Source: Verrucomicrobiia bacterium
GTDB taxonomy: Bacteria; Verrucomicrobiota; Verrucomicrobiia; JABWAM01
Direction: 5' to 3'
Assembly: GCA_028687435.1 (NCBI GenBank)
Contig: JAQUAF010000016.1
Location: forward strand, 1-64,000
DNA length: 64,000 nucleotides
Shown here: piece by piece, positions 1 to 9,844 of the stretch
Layout of the letters: each line of letters begins with the position of its first letter
How positions within the stretch are numbered: the first letter of the stretch is position 1
Notes under the pieces: generated by a model
The model's database searches: none
Seen by the model: the letters and a program-made list of their open reading frames with translations, nothing else
Told to the model about the DNA's origin: nothing
Position numbers and translations under genes: made by a program

Positions 1-28
1 TGTGAGGGGCGTTGAAGTTTTCCTCACA
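1..28. other. Short inverted repeat at window edge
   Basis: TGTGAGG and CCTCACA form a perfect 7-bp inverted repeat around a 14-nt loop. It could be the end of a terminator or an operator for a gene left of the window. No T-tract follows it directly. The rest of 29-599 carries no convincing gene. Confidence 0.35.
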
Positions 29-299
29 CGGTTAGAATACTGAGGCACTCTTCATATCGAAAGAGAAGAGAAACAGACAAATCAAACTTAACCTAAAAGA
101 AGAAAACCATATTATGTCTACTCGACAGAATGGAAATAAATTAAAATATATATATGGAAAAATCAGACTAAAAACAGTAAAAAATCTCATGTGCGCGGCT
201 GAAAAAGCCAATAATCCATATCTCATCGGTGTCGCGACCATGTTGAGCGCATCGACGAGGCCATGGCGGTATTTCGCCGGCGCGCTTCTTTGGGGAGAT

Positions 300-360
300 A
301 GACCGGATTTTGCGTCAAAATCCGAAAAATTCGAATGTCGAAAGTCGAACCCCTGCTCGG
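300..360. repeat. Dispersed intergenic repeat, copy A
   Basis: The core CGGATTTTG-CGT-CAAAATCCG (304-324) is a perfect 9-bp stem with a 3-nt loop. It is followed by a TCGAA-rich stretch. A diverged copy with the same core and flanks lies at 9538-9590, upstream of another gene set. ORFs called across it (114..512, 223..426) are low-complexity shadows. It looks like a genome-specific hairpin repeat, not a gene. Confidence 0.5.
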
Positions 361-556
361 CCGCCGAAGGCTTCCCCCGTCATTCCGCAGAGAGTGGGAA
401 GCCTTCGGCAGAGCGTGGGGCGTCATGGCGAAGGCCCGCGTTTCCAGACCGCTGGCCAGATGCTTTTAAGTGCAGGGGCAAACCGGAGTTCGGCGCTTCT
501 CAGAAGGAATGAAATCTGAAAAATGATGGGATGAGTGTGAAAATTTTCAAAAAAAC

Positions 557-585
557 TTGCATGATTAATAAAACGTGTTATATTA
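557..585 (+). promoter_or_regulatory. Promoter and candidate LacI operator upstream of lacI-family gene
   Basis: TTGCAT and TATATT are separated by 16 bp and fit a sigma70-type promoter. Overlapping the -10 is TAATAAAACGTGTTATATTA (566-585), a near-palindrome with 8 of 10 arm positions paired around a central CG, as expected for a LacI-family operator. The position suggests autoregulation. A related AAAGCGTTATATATTA lies at 9416-9430 upstream of the ceramidase-family/MFS pair, so the regulator may also control that pair. Confidence 0.4.
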
Positions 586-599
586 AGCCTGTGATTACA

Positions 600-1664
600 A
601 TGGCTGACATTGCGCGCAAGGCCGGGGTTTCCTATCCGACCGTTTCTGTGGTTTTGAACAACCGAAATCACTCCGGCACGGTGCGAATCAGTGAAGCAAC
701 CCAACAACGGGTGCGTCAGGCCGCCAAGGAACTGGGATACTGTCGAAATGAGATTGCCCGAGCGATGGCCGGGGGAAGCATGCGGGTCATTGGTTTTCTG
801 ACCAGCGGGCTGCGGCATGAGTATTTGGGAGAGATGCTGGAAGGGGTGCTCGAGGTGGCTGAGGAAAATGGTTATCTTGTCAAAGTCGTGTTGGTTCAGG
901 AAAAAGAAAACGCTGCCGAGACCATCCAAAAATGCATTGAGCATCGGGTTGCGGGATTGATTTGCACCAACATGATCAACCCCTTGATCCAGCAGGCGCG
1001 GGAGATGGCTGACCGGTACTTGATTCCGCTGGTGATCGTGGACAATACCTTGCAGCATAAACACAAAATTCGAGTTCTTTCCGATGACCGCCAAGGGGTA
1101 TGCGATGCGGTCGATCATTTGATTTCGCTTGGGCACCGGCGCATTGCCTTTCTATCGGGCAGCCCTCAGCAACCTGAGTGTGTCGAACGGGAAGCGGGCT
1201 ATCGTCAACAAATGCAAAAAGCCGGAGTGGAGGTTTCCGAAGATTTTTTGGTTTACGGTCATTGGAAGCGATTTGAGGCGGAACAAGCCGCCGCTTGCCT
1301 TCTGAAGAAACCGGATCGACCGACGGCCATTATTTGCGTGAGCGATTTCATGGCGATGGCGGCGATCCGGGCGGCGCGCAGTTTGGGGATTGGCGTTCCG
1401 GGAGATTTTTCGGTTGTGGGCTTTAGCAATTGCAAGGCATCAGATTTTGCCGATCCACCGTTGACGACGGTGTTTCAGCCCTTTGCCGAAATGGGGCAGA
1501 CAGCGGTTCAACACCTTTTAGGCCAAATTCAGAAGAAGAGAACCGCCTTGCGAAAGGTTGACAACCTATGTCGAATTTCCACGAAATTGGTTGTCCGCGA
1601 ATCAACCGCCCGCGCGCCGGCCACGGTTGTTCCCGCAATGCAAGGGATGCCGGCAACTGGCTGA
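600..1664 (+). CDS. LacI-family transcriptional regulator
   Basis: This is a DNA-binding sugar-responsive repressor or activator of about 354 residues, the usual length of the family. The N-terminus MADIARKAGVSYPTVSVVLN is a classic LacI helix-turn-helix followed by the hinge region. A periplasmic-binding-protein-like effector domain follows (IGFLTSG near residue 65, VVGFSN and TTVFQP near the end). The ORF track starts at 531, but 531 and 561 lie in or before the promoter, so ATG 600 is preferred. The gene lies just upstream of a pseudopilin and two glycoside-hydrolase-like genes, as in PVC polysaccharide-use loci. Ligand and targets are not readable from sequence. Confidence 0.9.
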   Translation: MADIARKAGVSYPTVSVVLNNRNHSGTVRISEATQQRVRQAAKELGYCRNEIARAMAGGSMRVIGFLTSGLRHEYLGEMLEGVLEVAEENGYLVKVVLVQEKENAAETIQKCIEHRVAGLICTNMINPLIQQAREMADRYLIPLVIVDNTLQHKHKIRVLSDDRQGVCDAVDHLISLGHRRIAFLSGSPQQPECVEREAGYRQQMQKAGVEVSEDFLVYGHWKRFEAEQAAACLLKKPDRPTAIICVSDFMAMAAIRAARSLGIGVPGDFSVVGFSNCKASDFADPPLTTVFQPFAEMGQTAVQHLLGQIQKKRTALRKVDNLCRISTKLVVRESTARAPATVVPAMQGMPATG

Positions 1665-1690
1665 CTTGGGATCATGAAATAAAACGCAAC

Positions 1691-2425
1691 ATGAAAACCG
1701 TTTGCAAAAGTTCATCGAAACATAAGCCATTGCCAAAAACGCGGAGAATGTGTTATATACATGCATTTACATTAATTGAATTGCTTGCTGTTATATGTCT
1801 GATATCCATCCTTTATGCGATTTTCGCCCCAACCTTAAAAGCGGCGAGGGACAAGGCCAAGAGCATCCAATGCATGGTCAATCTCAAAAATATCGGCATG
1901 GCGGTGGCTTCCTATGAAACTGACCATAATGGCTGGCTGCCACATGGGGGATCATCAGCGTGTATTCCAGGAGGGGAGACGAATCCAAGCTGGAAAGAAT
2001 TATTGGCGCCCTACCTTGGAGTGACAACCATAACGAAATTTTGTTTAGAACATGGCATTTATCATTGCCCAAGCCAATCGAAAATAACTTGTGGTGATGT
2101 TGGATACGGTGACAACGGTTTTTATGGAGGCTACGGATGGAACTTTCTGAATCTTGGATCGTATTCTTCCAGCACAGTTCCATGGGTTCATAGCTCGCAA
2201 GTAAACAATCCAGCTGACGTTTTTATGGTGGGAGACACCAGCGACGGCTATGCCAACACAGCAACATCCTATAACTGTTTTTATATCAGAATAGGCACTG
2301 ATCTGACATGCCAAAGCAGCCGCCATAATGGAGGAGGCAACTATTTGTGGGCCGATAAACATGTTAGTTGGCATTCTGCTGAAGAAGTTTACCAGAAACG
2401 CAATGCTTGGTATCCATGCCATTAG
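1691..2425 (+). CDS. Type II secretion pseudopilin-like protein (DUF1559-type)
   Basis: The protein has about 244 residues. After a basic leader it has a prepilin-like segment HAFTLIELLAVICLISILYA, with Glu at +5 after Phe and a roughly 20-residue hydrophobic helix. The -1 residue is Ala instead of the usual Gly. The C-terminal part resembles the H-X9-DG family found in many paralogues in Planctomycetes and Lentisphaerae, ending in NYLWADKHVSWHS, where Asp-Lys replaces the usual Asp-Gly. The track ORF begins at 1568 inside the lacI gene; ATG 1691 gives a sensible leader. The role is unknown. Proteins of this type are presumed to be envelope pseudopilins, often beside sugar-degradation genes. 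Confidence 0.75.
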   Translation: MKTVCKSSSKHKPLPKTRRMCYIHAFTLIELLAVICLISILYAIFAPTLKAARDKAKSIQCMVNLKNIGMAVASYETDHNGWLPHGGSSACIPGGETNPSWKELLAPYLGVTTITKFCLEHGIYHCPSQSKITCGDVGYGDNGFYGGYGWNFLNLGSYSSSTVPWVHSSQVNNPADVFMVGDTSDGYANTATSYNCFYIRIGTDLTCQSSRHNGGGNYLWADKHVSWHSAEEVYQKRNAWYPCH

Positions 2426-2651
2426 TGTTGAAGCCATATATTCCTTCTAGGCTCGACAAAATTGACAACGTTATAGGTGATGCCCTTTCTCAAAGCAGTT
2501 TGAACATTCCACATGCCTGGCTCATTTTATTTGAGGAGCCTCCTTTGACAAGCTTATCCCTCGACACCTTGTTTGAGATGCGTTTCGAGCAAGACGTGCC
2601 AGAGTTTCGAAATCCAGGCCAGGAGAATTTTATGCTCATATGAATGGTCAA

Positions 2652-2706
2652 CGACAATTAAAAGTTTCTATCGCGACAATTATAATTTTACAACTTTTAA
2701 TCGTCG
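2652..2706. other. Hairpin in the 2426-2871 intergenic gap
   Basis: CGACAATTAAAAGT (2652-2665) pairs with ACTTTTAATCGTCG (2693-2706) with one mismatch around a 27-nt AT-rich loop. The surrounding 450 bp between the pseudopilin and the first glycoside-hydrolase-like gene is AT-rich and holds no convincing CDS; the 78-aa ORF at 2407 is unsupported. The hairpin could be a terminator-like structure or a regulatory leader. Confidence 0.3.
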
Positions 2707-2871
2707 CTAGCCACATATGAACTCAGGGCAAGATAAAAAGGGTAAATGCAACTTTTAAAATTAGAACACAAATCTTGGAAAGGAAGACCGATGAAGAAAA
2801 AAACCATTGCGGTGCTTGACAATTTGAAAATCTTTACTCGTTTTTCAATTTTTATAAGAGGATTTCTTACA

Positions 2872-5800
2872 ATGAACAAAACAGTGGTTTACAGAGGGAT
2901 AATGCACTTTTTGACTGGGATATTGATCTCAGTTTCTTGTCTGGGTGAAATGCACGAATGCAAACCGGAGGTTGTGCAATTAAATTTATTGAAGAATGGA
3001 AACTTTGAGAATGGCTTGGAGAACTGGAGTCGACCTAATTGGATTTGTGATCTAATAACCCCCCGCATAGTTCATCAAAATGAAGGTGATGCTATTTTGA
3101 AAATGGAAGGCAGAGAAGGGCAAGATGGATATGTAATGCAATCGGTCAGGATCAACCCTCAAGTAAAGCGGTATAAGTTTATCGGTTGGATAAAAACACA
3201 CGGTTTGGCTGAAGGATCGAGCGCGATTATGGAGGGATCTACATTTCCTTTGGGGGGGCGGAAGGGAATAACCCATTTTACTTGCTCCGTCTCTGAAAGT
3301 CGACCGGGTTGGACGAAGTGCGAAAAAGAGTTCGATGTTCCCAATGGCACACCCATCATTAATATAGCACTCAAGGCAAGAGGTCCTGTCAAAAACTCGA
3401 AAAATAACAAACATAATTTTGGAGAATGCTTGTTTTGCAATATCAGTCTGGAAGAAATGCCTGAACCAACGAATAAGGTGACGATTCAGAATATTGTGCC
3501 ATCTGGCGAATATGGGTTGTTTCTTCCTCACCAGGCGCCCCAGTTTTCCCTTTTTATAACGAATGGATGCAAAGAGGCCAAAGAACTTGCTCTCAGCCTT
3601 CAACTATTCGATTTCTATAATAAACCGATATACAATCGCGAAGAGGTGTTGCAGTTGCAGCAAGGGCCGGCATTTTTTAAACATGTCATTAAGATCCCTC
3701 GACAGGAGGATACAGGATTTTACAGCCTCAAAGTTGCGCTCAAAGAAAAGGATCGGCCTTGCGCTGAAGATCAAAGCGCTTTTTGCATTGTTGTGCCTCC
3801 GGATTCCAACGATCCCTTCTTTGGCCTATCGGAAATAGCTCTATCGACGTCTTTTGCAAAGGCAGCACAGTTGATGGGGATTGGCACGGTGGGAATGGCC
3901 TTCCCGCACAAATGCGAAAGTGAAAAGGGGGTCTACGAGTGGCAGGATACGGATCGCGAAATGGAGGTTTATCTTGCTCATGGCTTCAGAATTGTAGGCT
4001 TTTTCTTTTTGACCCCCATCGAATCACGAGATCCCCTTTGGTTAAGGAAGGAAACTGCAGAAAAGAGAAAGAATGGCAAAAAACCTTTTGATAGCGAATA
4101 TTTCGGTCATTGGCGGGAATTTGTCCGGCATGCAATAAAGCGATACCATAAAGAAATTAAAACATGGTCGCTTGCCGCAGAGATAAACTGGATGACGCAG
4201 GATTGGGAGTTCGATTATTATCAGAAAAAAGTGGAGGCAACTTATCCGATTGCCAAGGAGATAGATCCCCATTGCATCATTGGAGGTGTGGGCGTAAGTG
4301 GAAGTGATTGGCAGCAGGACAACTTTAGGGCGGCAAAAATGATGTGGCCCCGGATCAATGCTTTTTTAGACGGCATGTTTTTTGATCCTTATGTTGGCCC
4401 CTGTGTTTTTGGTCCGGGTTATCAGCCAATCGGGGAGGAAAGGGGGGGATTGGCGGACATGCTTCTTGCGGCAAAGGATATCATAGCTCCCTATGGGAAG
4501 AAGAAACTTGCCATTGATGAAAAAGGTTACCGGATAATACGGACTCTTCCGGTAGACAGCCCCTACGTAAAAGATGCGGCGAGAGTTCTGTCTCGCGGAC
4601 TCATTATAGCCAAAAGCATTCCAGAAGTGGACCGATGGCTTTTCTTTGCCGCGGCAGGCGCGCCAGAAGGCAGCGTTGACTACGGTCTCTGGAAGATAAG
4701 GCCTGACGGCAGGACTCTGGAACCACGGCCCATGGCGGCAGCTTATGCCACGGTTGCAAAACTATTCGCCGGGGCACATGACGCCAAAAGAGTTTCACTC
4801 CATAAGGATATTTACGTTTATCTTTTTGAAAAGGATAAGGAAGTGGTTGGCGCGTTATGGGCTATCACTGAAGAGCCAGTTCCGTTTCAGTTTGAAAACC
4901 CGAATGAGGCGGCTCTTTATGACTGCATGGGCAAGCTGGTGAAAAGACTGTCGAAAGGCAAGAATGAAATTTTTTTATCGAAAGATCCTTTGTTTTTGAC
5001 GAGCAAGGCAGCCCGCCTTCTCATGGCAGAGAAACTGGGCGGAGGAACTTTCTCGCTTCCTTCGATCAAAGGAACGATCCAGATTGTCTCCGCTAACAAT
5101 TTGGCCGTGAATATTGCCAATCAGGTCGAGAGGAAGATGGAAGGTTCAGTGGAGATTTGCCTCCCGGATGAAGGCTTATCGGAGAAACGCGAGTTTGCCC
5201 TTGAAGGACAACAAAATATCCCGCTTATTTTCGATCTCGGAAAAAAGGATATTACTGGCTTCAACAAAAAAGAAATTGTGGCAAAAATCGTTTCAGAAGG
5301 AAAATCCTTGGAGATAAAAAAATATCTTGATATATATAAAATATTTCGTTCAAAAGAAGAGATGAAGATTGATGGCGACCTGTCGAAATACAAAAGAATC
5401 ATGCCTATTTGTATTGAAGGCGTAGATTGCCTTACCCCAGTGGACGCATGGTCACAAAGATTGTGGACGGACAATAACGATTGCAGTTTCAAAGCTTGGT
5501 GGACATACGATAAGGATTATCTTTACTTTTCTGCCACGGTAACCGACGATCGATTTATCCAAGAACAGAAAGGGGGCAATATTTGGATGAACGATGCGTT
5601 TCAAATTGCCTTTGACACCATGGGCGATGCCGTTAAGACTGGCCAGCCGGGATACGACAGCAATGACTACGAATATGGCATTGCCCTAACCGCACAAGGG
5701 CCTCAATGTTATTGTTGGAAGGCAGCTGAAGTGCGGAAAGAATTACAGGGCAAGCTAATGGATTTTCCGCTTGCAATCAAGAGGATCAACGATACCACTA

Positions 5801-5997
5801 CGAATTACGAATTGGCTATTCCATGGAGCGCTCTTGCACCCTTAAGGCCGGAGAATGGAAGGGCTTTTGGAATGGACTTTATCTATATGGACAGCGATCA
5901 AGCAAAAACAACCGCCAATTACTTCATGGGGCTTTCAAAGGGATTTTGCGGTGGAAAAATGCCATTATATTATAAAACATTTTTCCTAATGCCGTGA
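2872..5997 (+). CDS. Large secreted glycoside-hydrolase-like protein (paralogue 1)
   Basis: About 1041 residues. A signal-like segment (HFLTGILISVSCLG) is followed by a CBM4/9-like module (LLKNGNFENGLENW near residue 40). A central (beta/alpha)8-like region spans roughly residues 330-640, and a C-terminal CBM9/DOMON-like module begins at DGDLSKY. Glu437 in LAAEINW and Glu550 in LAIDEKGY are 113 residues apart, which fits the acid/base and nucleophile of clan GH-A enzymes; this role is inferred. ATG 2872 has AGAGG 10 nt upstream and precedes the signal peptide, so it is preferred to the track start at 2746. It is followed by a full-length paralogue. The substrate is unknown. Confidence 0.7.
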   Translation: MNKTVVYRGIMHFLTGILISVSCLGEMHECKPEVVQLNLLKNGNFENGLENWSRPNWICDLITPRIVHQNEGDAILKMEGREGQDGYVMQSVRINPQVKRYKFIGWIKTHGLAEGSSAIMEGSTFPLGGRKGITHFTCSVSESRPGWTKCEKEFDVPNGTPIINIALKARGPVKNSKNNKHNFGECLFCNISLEEMPEPTNKVTIQNIVPSGEYGLFLPHQAPQFSLFITNGCKEAKELALSLQLFDFYNKPIYNREEVLQLQQGPAFFKHVIKIPRQEDTGFYSLKVALKEKDRPCAEDQSAFCIVVPPDSNDPFFGLSEIALSTSFAKAAQLMGIGTVGMAFPHKCESEKGVYEWQDTDREMEVYLAHGFRIVGFFFLTPIESRDPLWLRKETAEKRKNGKKPFDSEYFGHWREFVRHAIKRYHKEIKTWSLAAEINWMTQDWEFDYYQKKVEATYPIAKEIDPHCIIGGVGVSGSDWQQDNFRAAKMMWPRINAFLDGMFFDPYVGPCVFGPGYQPIGEERGGLADMLLAAKDIIAPYGKKKLAIDEKGYRIIRTLPVDSPYVKDAARVLSRGLIIAKSIPEVDRWLFFAAAGAPEGSVDYGLWKIRPDGRTLEPRPMAAAYATVAKLFAGAHDAKRVSLHKDIYVYLFEKDKEVVGALWAITEEPVPFQFENPNEAALYDCMGKLVKRLSKGKNEIFLSKDPLFLTSKAARLLMAEKLGGGTFSLPSIKGTIQIVSANNLAVNIANQVERKMEGSVEICLPDEGLSEKREFALEGQQNIPLIFDLGKKDITGFNKKEIVAKIVSEGKSLEIKKYLDIYKIFRSKEEMKIDGDLSKYKRIMPICIEGVDCLTPVDAWSQRLWTDNNDCSFKAWWTYDKDYLYFSATVTDDRFIQEQKGGNIWMNDAFQIAFDTMGDAVKTGQPGYDSNDYEYGIALTAQGPQCYCWKAAEVRKELQGKLMDFPLAIKRINDTTTNYELAIPWSALAPLRPENGRAFGMDFIYMDSDQAKTTANYFMGLSKGFCGGKMPLYYKTFFLMP

Positions 5998-6062
5998 GAA
6001 AACAGTGAAATTTGCTGAAGAGACATAGATTTTATTTGTTGGCCGTCAATGGCGATGCCAAA

Positions 6063-9000
6063 ATGAGAAATTTCATCTATTTTTTGTTCGAAATGCTGCT
6101 GACAATCTCCTGCTTTGGCGGGGCACAGATCGTAAAGCTTGAACCGTCAGGAGAAAATCTGTTGAAGAATGGGGGGTTTGAGGATGGTTTGACCCATTGG
6201 ACCGTGCCTTCAAGGATAAAGAATTCGGCCTTTTCGATCGACAGGGCGAACTTTCATGAAGGAGGTCTTGCCTCCTTGAAAATGGAAGGCAGGGGGGGGG
6301 AAAGTGGATGTGTGATGCAGTCCGTAAAGATCCATTCGAAGACAAAGAAATATAGACTTTCCGGTTGGATTAAAACCTCAAAATTTGTGGATGGTTGGCA
6401 CGCCACCATTGCCGCAGAATGTCTTTTCAGCGAGCAAGGGCGGACGGCAAGCAAGCGCTTTTCTGTGTCTAGCAGCGGAAATCAGATGGAATGGGCGAGA
6501 TATGAAAAAGAGTTTGAAGTGGCGGAGATAACAACCTGGATCAAAGTGACACTGGAGTCTGACTGCTCCTGTGGAAAGCATGAAGCCGAACAGTCTTCCC
6601 TGGGAATTTGTTGGTTCGATAGTATTCGCCTTGAAGAAATCCCTATGGAGACGAAAGATGCAGCCATTCAGAATATTATTCCTGCAGGTGAACATGGAAT
6701 ATTTCTTCCGCATCAGTCTCCCCATTTTTCATTGTATATTTTCAATGGATATAAAGAACCTAAAAAGATGGTGCTCCGCATTAAAATTGAGAATTTTTAT
6801 AACGATTTAGTTTTTCAAAATGAAAAAACCATAGAGATGCTGGATGGACCGGGAATATTTAATGGTGACTTCAGCATTTCATCTCTCGAAAAAACCGGTT
6901 TTTATAGCCTGAAGGTGACTCTCATGGAAAAGGATTGTCACATATCCGAAGATCGGAGCGCGTTTTGTGTCGTTGCTCCCCCGGATTCTGCCGATCCTTT
7001 TTTTGGTTTATCAGGGATCGGGTTAAACGCTTCTTTTTCCAAAGCTGCTCGGTTGATGGGCGTGGGCACAGTGGGGATTATCATTCCGCACAAATGTGCG
7101 ATAGAAAAGGGGATCTATGACTGGCATGGCATAGACTCCCAATTAGAAGGCTATCTTACTTATGGATTTAGAATGATCGGTTTTTTCCTTTTAAGTCCTT
7201 TTGAACGAAGAGATCCCTCGTGGCTGAGAAATAAAAGCGCGGAAAAGAAAAAAAATGGAAGACATCCTTTCGATCAGGAATATTTTGATTGTTGGGGGGA
7301 TTTTGTTCAGCAGGCGGTAAAACGGTACCATAAGGAAATCTCAAATTGGTCGCTAGCGGCAGAGATAAACTGGTTTACGCAGGATTGGGAGTTCGACTAT
7401 TACCAGAAAAAAGTCGAGATGACATATCCAGCCGCCAAGGGGATCGATCCTGATTGTGTTATTGGAGGAGTGGGAGTCACAGGCAGTGATTGGCAACATG
7501 GTAATTTCAAAACGGCCAGAATGATGTGGCCCCGGATACATGCTTTTCTCGATGGCATGTTTTTTGATGCCTATGTTGGCCCTTGTGTTTATGGGCCAGG
7601 CCATCAGCCTATCGGGGAGGAGAAGGGCGGTCTGGAGGATATGCTTCTGGCGGCAAAGGATATTGTGGCTGAGTATGGAAAAAGTAAGCTTGCCATCGAT
7701 GAAAAAGGTTATCGGATCATGCGCAGTCTTCCTGTGGACAGCCCTTGCATAAAGAATGCGGCCAGAGATCTGTCGCGCGGCCTGATTATCGCCAAAAGCG
7801 TTTCTGAAGTGGATCGGTGGCTTTTTTTCGCTGCAGCCGGCGCGCCCGAAGGGAATTTTGATTATGGACTTTGGAAGGTGAGGTCTGACCGCAAGACTCT
7901 GGAGCCACGGCCCATGGCGGCAGCTTATGCCACTGTCGCGAAACTGTTTGCCGGCGCGCGCAATGCCAGAAAAATTCCACTGCACAAAGATATCTATGCC
8001 TATGTTTTTGAAAGGGGCAGTGAAATAATCGGCGCATTATGGAGTGTAACCGAAGAGCCAGTTTCATTTCTATTTGATTCGCCGGAAACGTTGACTCTTT
8101 ACGATCTGATGGGAAACAGAGTTAAAGAGCTGCCAAAAGGGAAAAACGAATTGTTCCTTACAAGCGAACCGATGTTTTTTACGTGCAACGCTTTCGTGTC
8201 TGTCATGGCGAAGCGATTGGCCGCCAGTTCCTACTCTTTTTCGTCGGTTAAGGGGGCGCTTCGCATCGGGTCCTTTCGCACGCTAATCGTCGACGTTAAA
8301 AATCAAACCGATCAAAATTTGGGAGTCAAGACAGAGATCTACCTTTCTGGAACGGGAAAATTGGGCGGACAAAAACTGAATCTCAAAGCCAGGGAATGCC
8401 TTCCGATAATTTTTGACCTCGGTCATCGAGATCTTATTTCATATAACAAAAAAGAATTGGGAGTCAAAATTGCGGAGGCGGGATGCGCAGTCGATGTTAA
8501 AAGATATATCGATATCCATCCCATCTTGCGTGTAGAAGGGAACAGAGTTGATGGCGATGTGTCGAAGTATAAAGGCAATCCTCTTGTATTTGCGGGAGGG
8601 GACTTTCTCGTGCCGATTGATGCCTTGTCGGATGGACGCTGGACAGGCAACGATGATGCTTCCTGCAGGGTGTGGTTGGCCTACGATGATGAGCATTTTT
8701 ACTTTGCAGCTTCGGTGATTGACGATCAATTCATTCATGAGCAGGCGGAAAGCAAAATATGGATGAATGATGGGTTTAAAATTGTATTCGATACAATGAA
8801 CGACGCCGTATTGAATAATTTGAATGGCAAAAAGGGGTATGACCCTAACGACTGCATCTATAGGATTGCCCTGACTCCAAAAGGTCCGCAATGCTGGTGT
8901 GATAGGGCCGCTGAAGAACGAAAAGAATTGCAAGGCATGCAGATGCATTTTTCACTTTCAATCCAAAGGACGGACGCCGCCACGACGACTTATGAAGTGG

Positions 9001-9179
9001 CCATTCCCTGGAGCGCTCTTGGCCGGTTAAAACCGGAGCAGGGGGCTTTTGGAATGAACATTGAATACTGGGACTGCGATGCCTCAAGTACGCGTCCGAA
9101 TTATTCCTTGCGGTTATCCGGCGGTGTATCCGGAGAAACAGATCCATTATATTTCAAGACATTTATTTTTATGCCATAA
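6063..9179 (+). CDS. Large secreted glycoside-hydrolase-like protein (paralogue 2)
   Basis: About 1038 residues, a tandem paralogue of the preceding gene with the same order of parts: signal peptide (MRNFIYFLFEMLLTISCFGG), CBM4/9-like module (LLKNGGFEDGLTHW), TIM-barrel-like core and C-terminal CBM9-like module. The putative catalytic pair is kept as Glu434 (LAAEINW) and Glu547 (LAIDEKGY), again 113 residues apart. The track start at 6012 is a TTG; ATG 6063 begins directly with a signal peptide. The short gap suggests co-transcription with paralogue 1. The most conserved parts lie in the barrel, while the linkers and carbohydrate-binding ends diverge, so the substrates may be related but different. 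Confidence 0.7.
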   Translation: MRNFIYFLFEMLLTISCFGGAQIVKLEPSGENLLKNGGFEDGLTHWTVPSRIKNSAFSIDRANFHEGGLASLKMEGRGGESGCVMQSVKIHSKTKKYRLSGWIKTSKFVDGWHATIAAECLFSEQGRTASKRFSVSSSGNQMEWARYEKEFEVAEITTWIKVTLESDCSCGKHEAEQSSLGICWFDSIRLEEIPMETKDAAIQNIIPAGEHGIFLPHQSPHFSLYIFNGYKEPKKMVLRIKIENFYNDLVFQNEKTIEMLDGPGIFNGDFSISSLEKTGFYSLKVTLMEKDCHISEDRSAFCVVAPPDSADPFFGLSGIGLNASFSKAARLMGVGTVGIIIPHKCAIEKGIYDWHGIDSQLEGYLTYGFRMIGFFLLSPFERRDPSWLRNKSAEKKKNGRHPFDQEYFDCWGDFVQQAVKRYHKEISNWSLAAEINWFTQDWEFDYYQKKVEMTYPAAKGIDPDCVIGGVGVTGSDWQHGNFKTARMMWPRIHAFLDGMFFDAYVGPCVYGPGHQPIGEEKGGLEDMLLAAKDIVAEYGKSKLAIDEKGYRIMRSLPVDSPCIKNAARDLSRGLIIAKSVSEVDRWLFFAAAGAPEGNFDYGLWKVRSDRKTLEPRPMAAAYATVAKLFAGARNARKIPLHKDIYAYVFERGSEIIGALWSVTEEPVSFLFDSPETLTLYDLMGNRVKELPKGKNELFLTSEPMFFTCNAFVSVMAKRLAASSYSFSSVKGALRIGSFRTLIVDVKNQTDQNLGVKTEIYLSGTGKLGGQKLNLKARECLPIIFDLGHRDLISYNKKELGVKIAEAGCAVDVKRYIDIHPILRVEGNRVDGDVSKYKGNPLVFAGGDFLVPIDALSDGRWTGNDDASCRVWLAYDDEHFYFAASVIDDQFIHEQAESKIWMNDGFKIVFDTMNDAVLNNLNGKKGYDPNDCIYRIALTPKGPQCWCDRAAEERKELQGMQMHFSLSIQRTDAATTTYEVAIPWSALGRLKPEQGAFGMNIEYWDCDASSTRPNYSLRLSGGVSGETDPLYFKTFIFMP

Positions 9180-9402
9180 CCGTTTAGTTGCCATCTTTCG
9201 ATGGGCTGAGATCAAATTCAATAAAAGATGTTTCACAGCCATCCCATAATTTTCAGTGATTGCTCTCTCCTTGTCGGAGCTTTTGGCTTAGCGCGGGTCG
9301 GTCCCTTTTTCCCGAACCTCGCAATGCCCCCCTAAAATGTCATTGCGAAACCGGGGAAACAGGGGGTGAAACAATTTTGAAAAATTTTTACTGAAAAAAT
9401 AT

Positions 9403-9590
9403 TTGTTTGATGATAAAGCGTTATATATTATGCGTATGATCTATGAAATGGATATGGTTTGCAAGGGGAGCCCCAGGTGGCGTCGTTCTGGAAGCGTTCC
9501 AAGTTGCGATGCGGCGGGACGGTGTGTCCTTAATCCAGATTTTGCGTCAAAATCCGGAAGCTTCGAATATCGCAGATCGAAATCGCACTC
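9403..9590. promoter_or_regulatory. Promoter-like segment and dispersed repeat copy B (gap 9180-9844)
   Basis: TTGTTT (9403-9408) and TATATT (9424-9429) form a weak promoter, and the stretch TGATAAAGCGTTATATATTA resembles the lacI operator region. The inverted repeat GATTTTG-CGT-CAAAATC (9538-9554) and its TCGAA-rich flank match copy A near position 304. The 149-aa ORF 9403..9852 runs through these elements and is not credible as a protein. Nothing else is evident in the gap. Confidence 0.35.
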
Positions 9591-9844
9591 GGCCACCGTA
9601 GTTTTTCGTCTCGCCCGTTTGTTCCCCAAAGTCCCGCAATGCGGAACGGCGGGGGAAGCCTTTGGCGCAACGCGGGGCGGCGAAGGAGGCAGGAAAGCCC
9701 GAATATTCAATGATCAGAATTTAAAATGGCGCAGGGGACAAATCGTTTCCGCCCTTGATGCCGGGTGGGAGCATTGTCGGGATAAAATGATTCGGACAAG
9801 GCCAACCGGCGCCGACAGGTTTCATCGCATTCTTTCTGCGTTTT

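Noticed and set aside
114-512. 132-aa ORF upstream of lacI
   Set aside because: It runs through the dispersed hairpin repeat, and a similar shadow appears at the second repeat copy.
9180-9400. Possible tRNA or riboswitch in the gap after the second hydrolase
   Set aside because: No cloverleaf, T-loop or known aptamer core could be found by eye.
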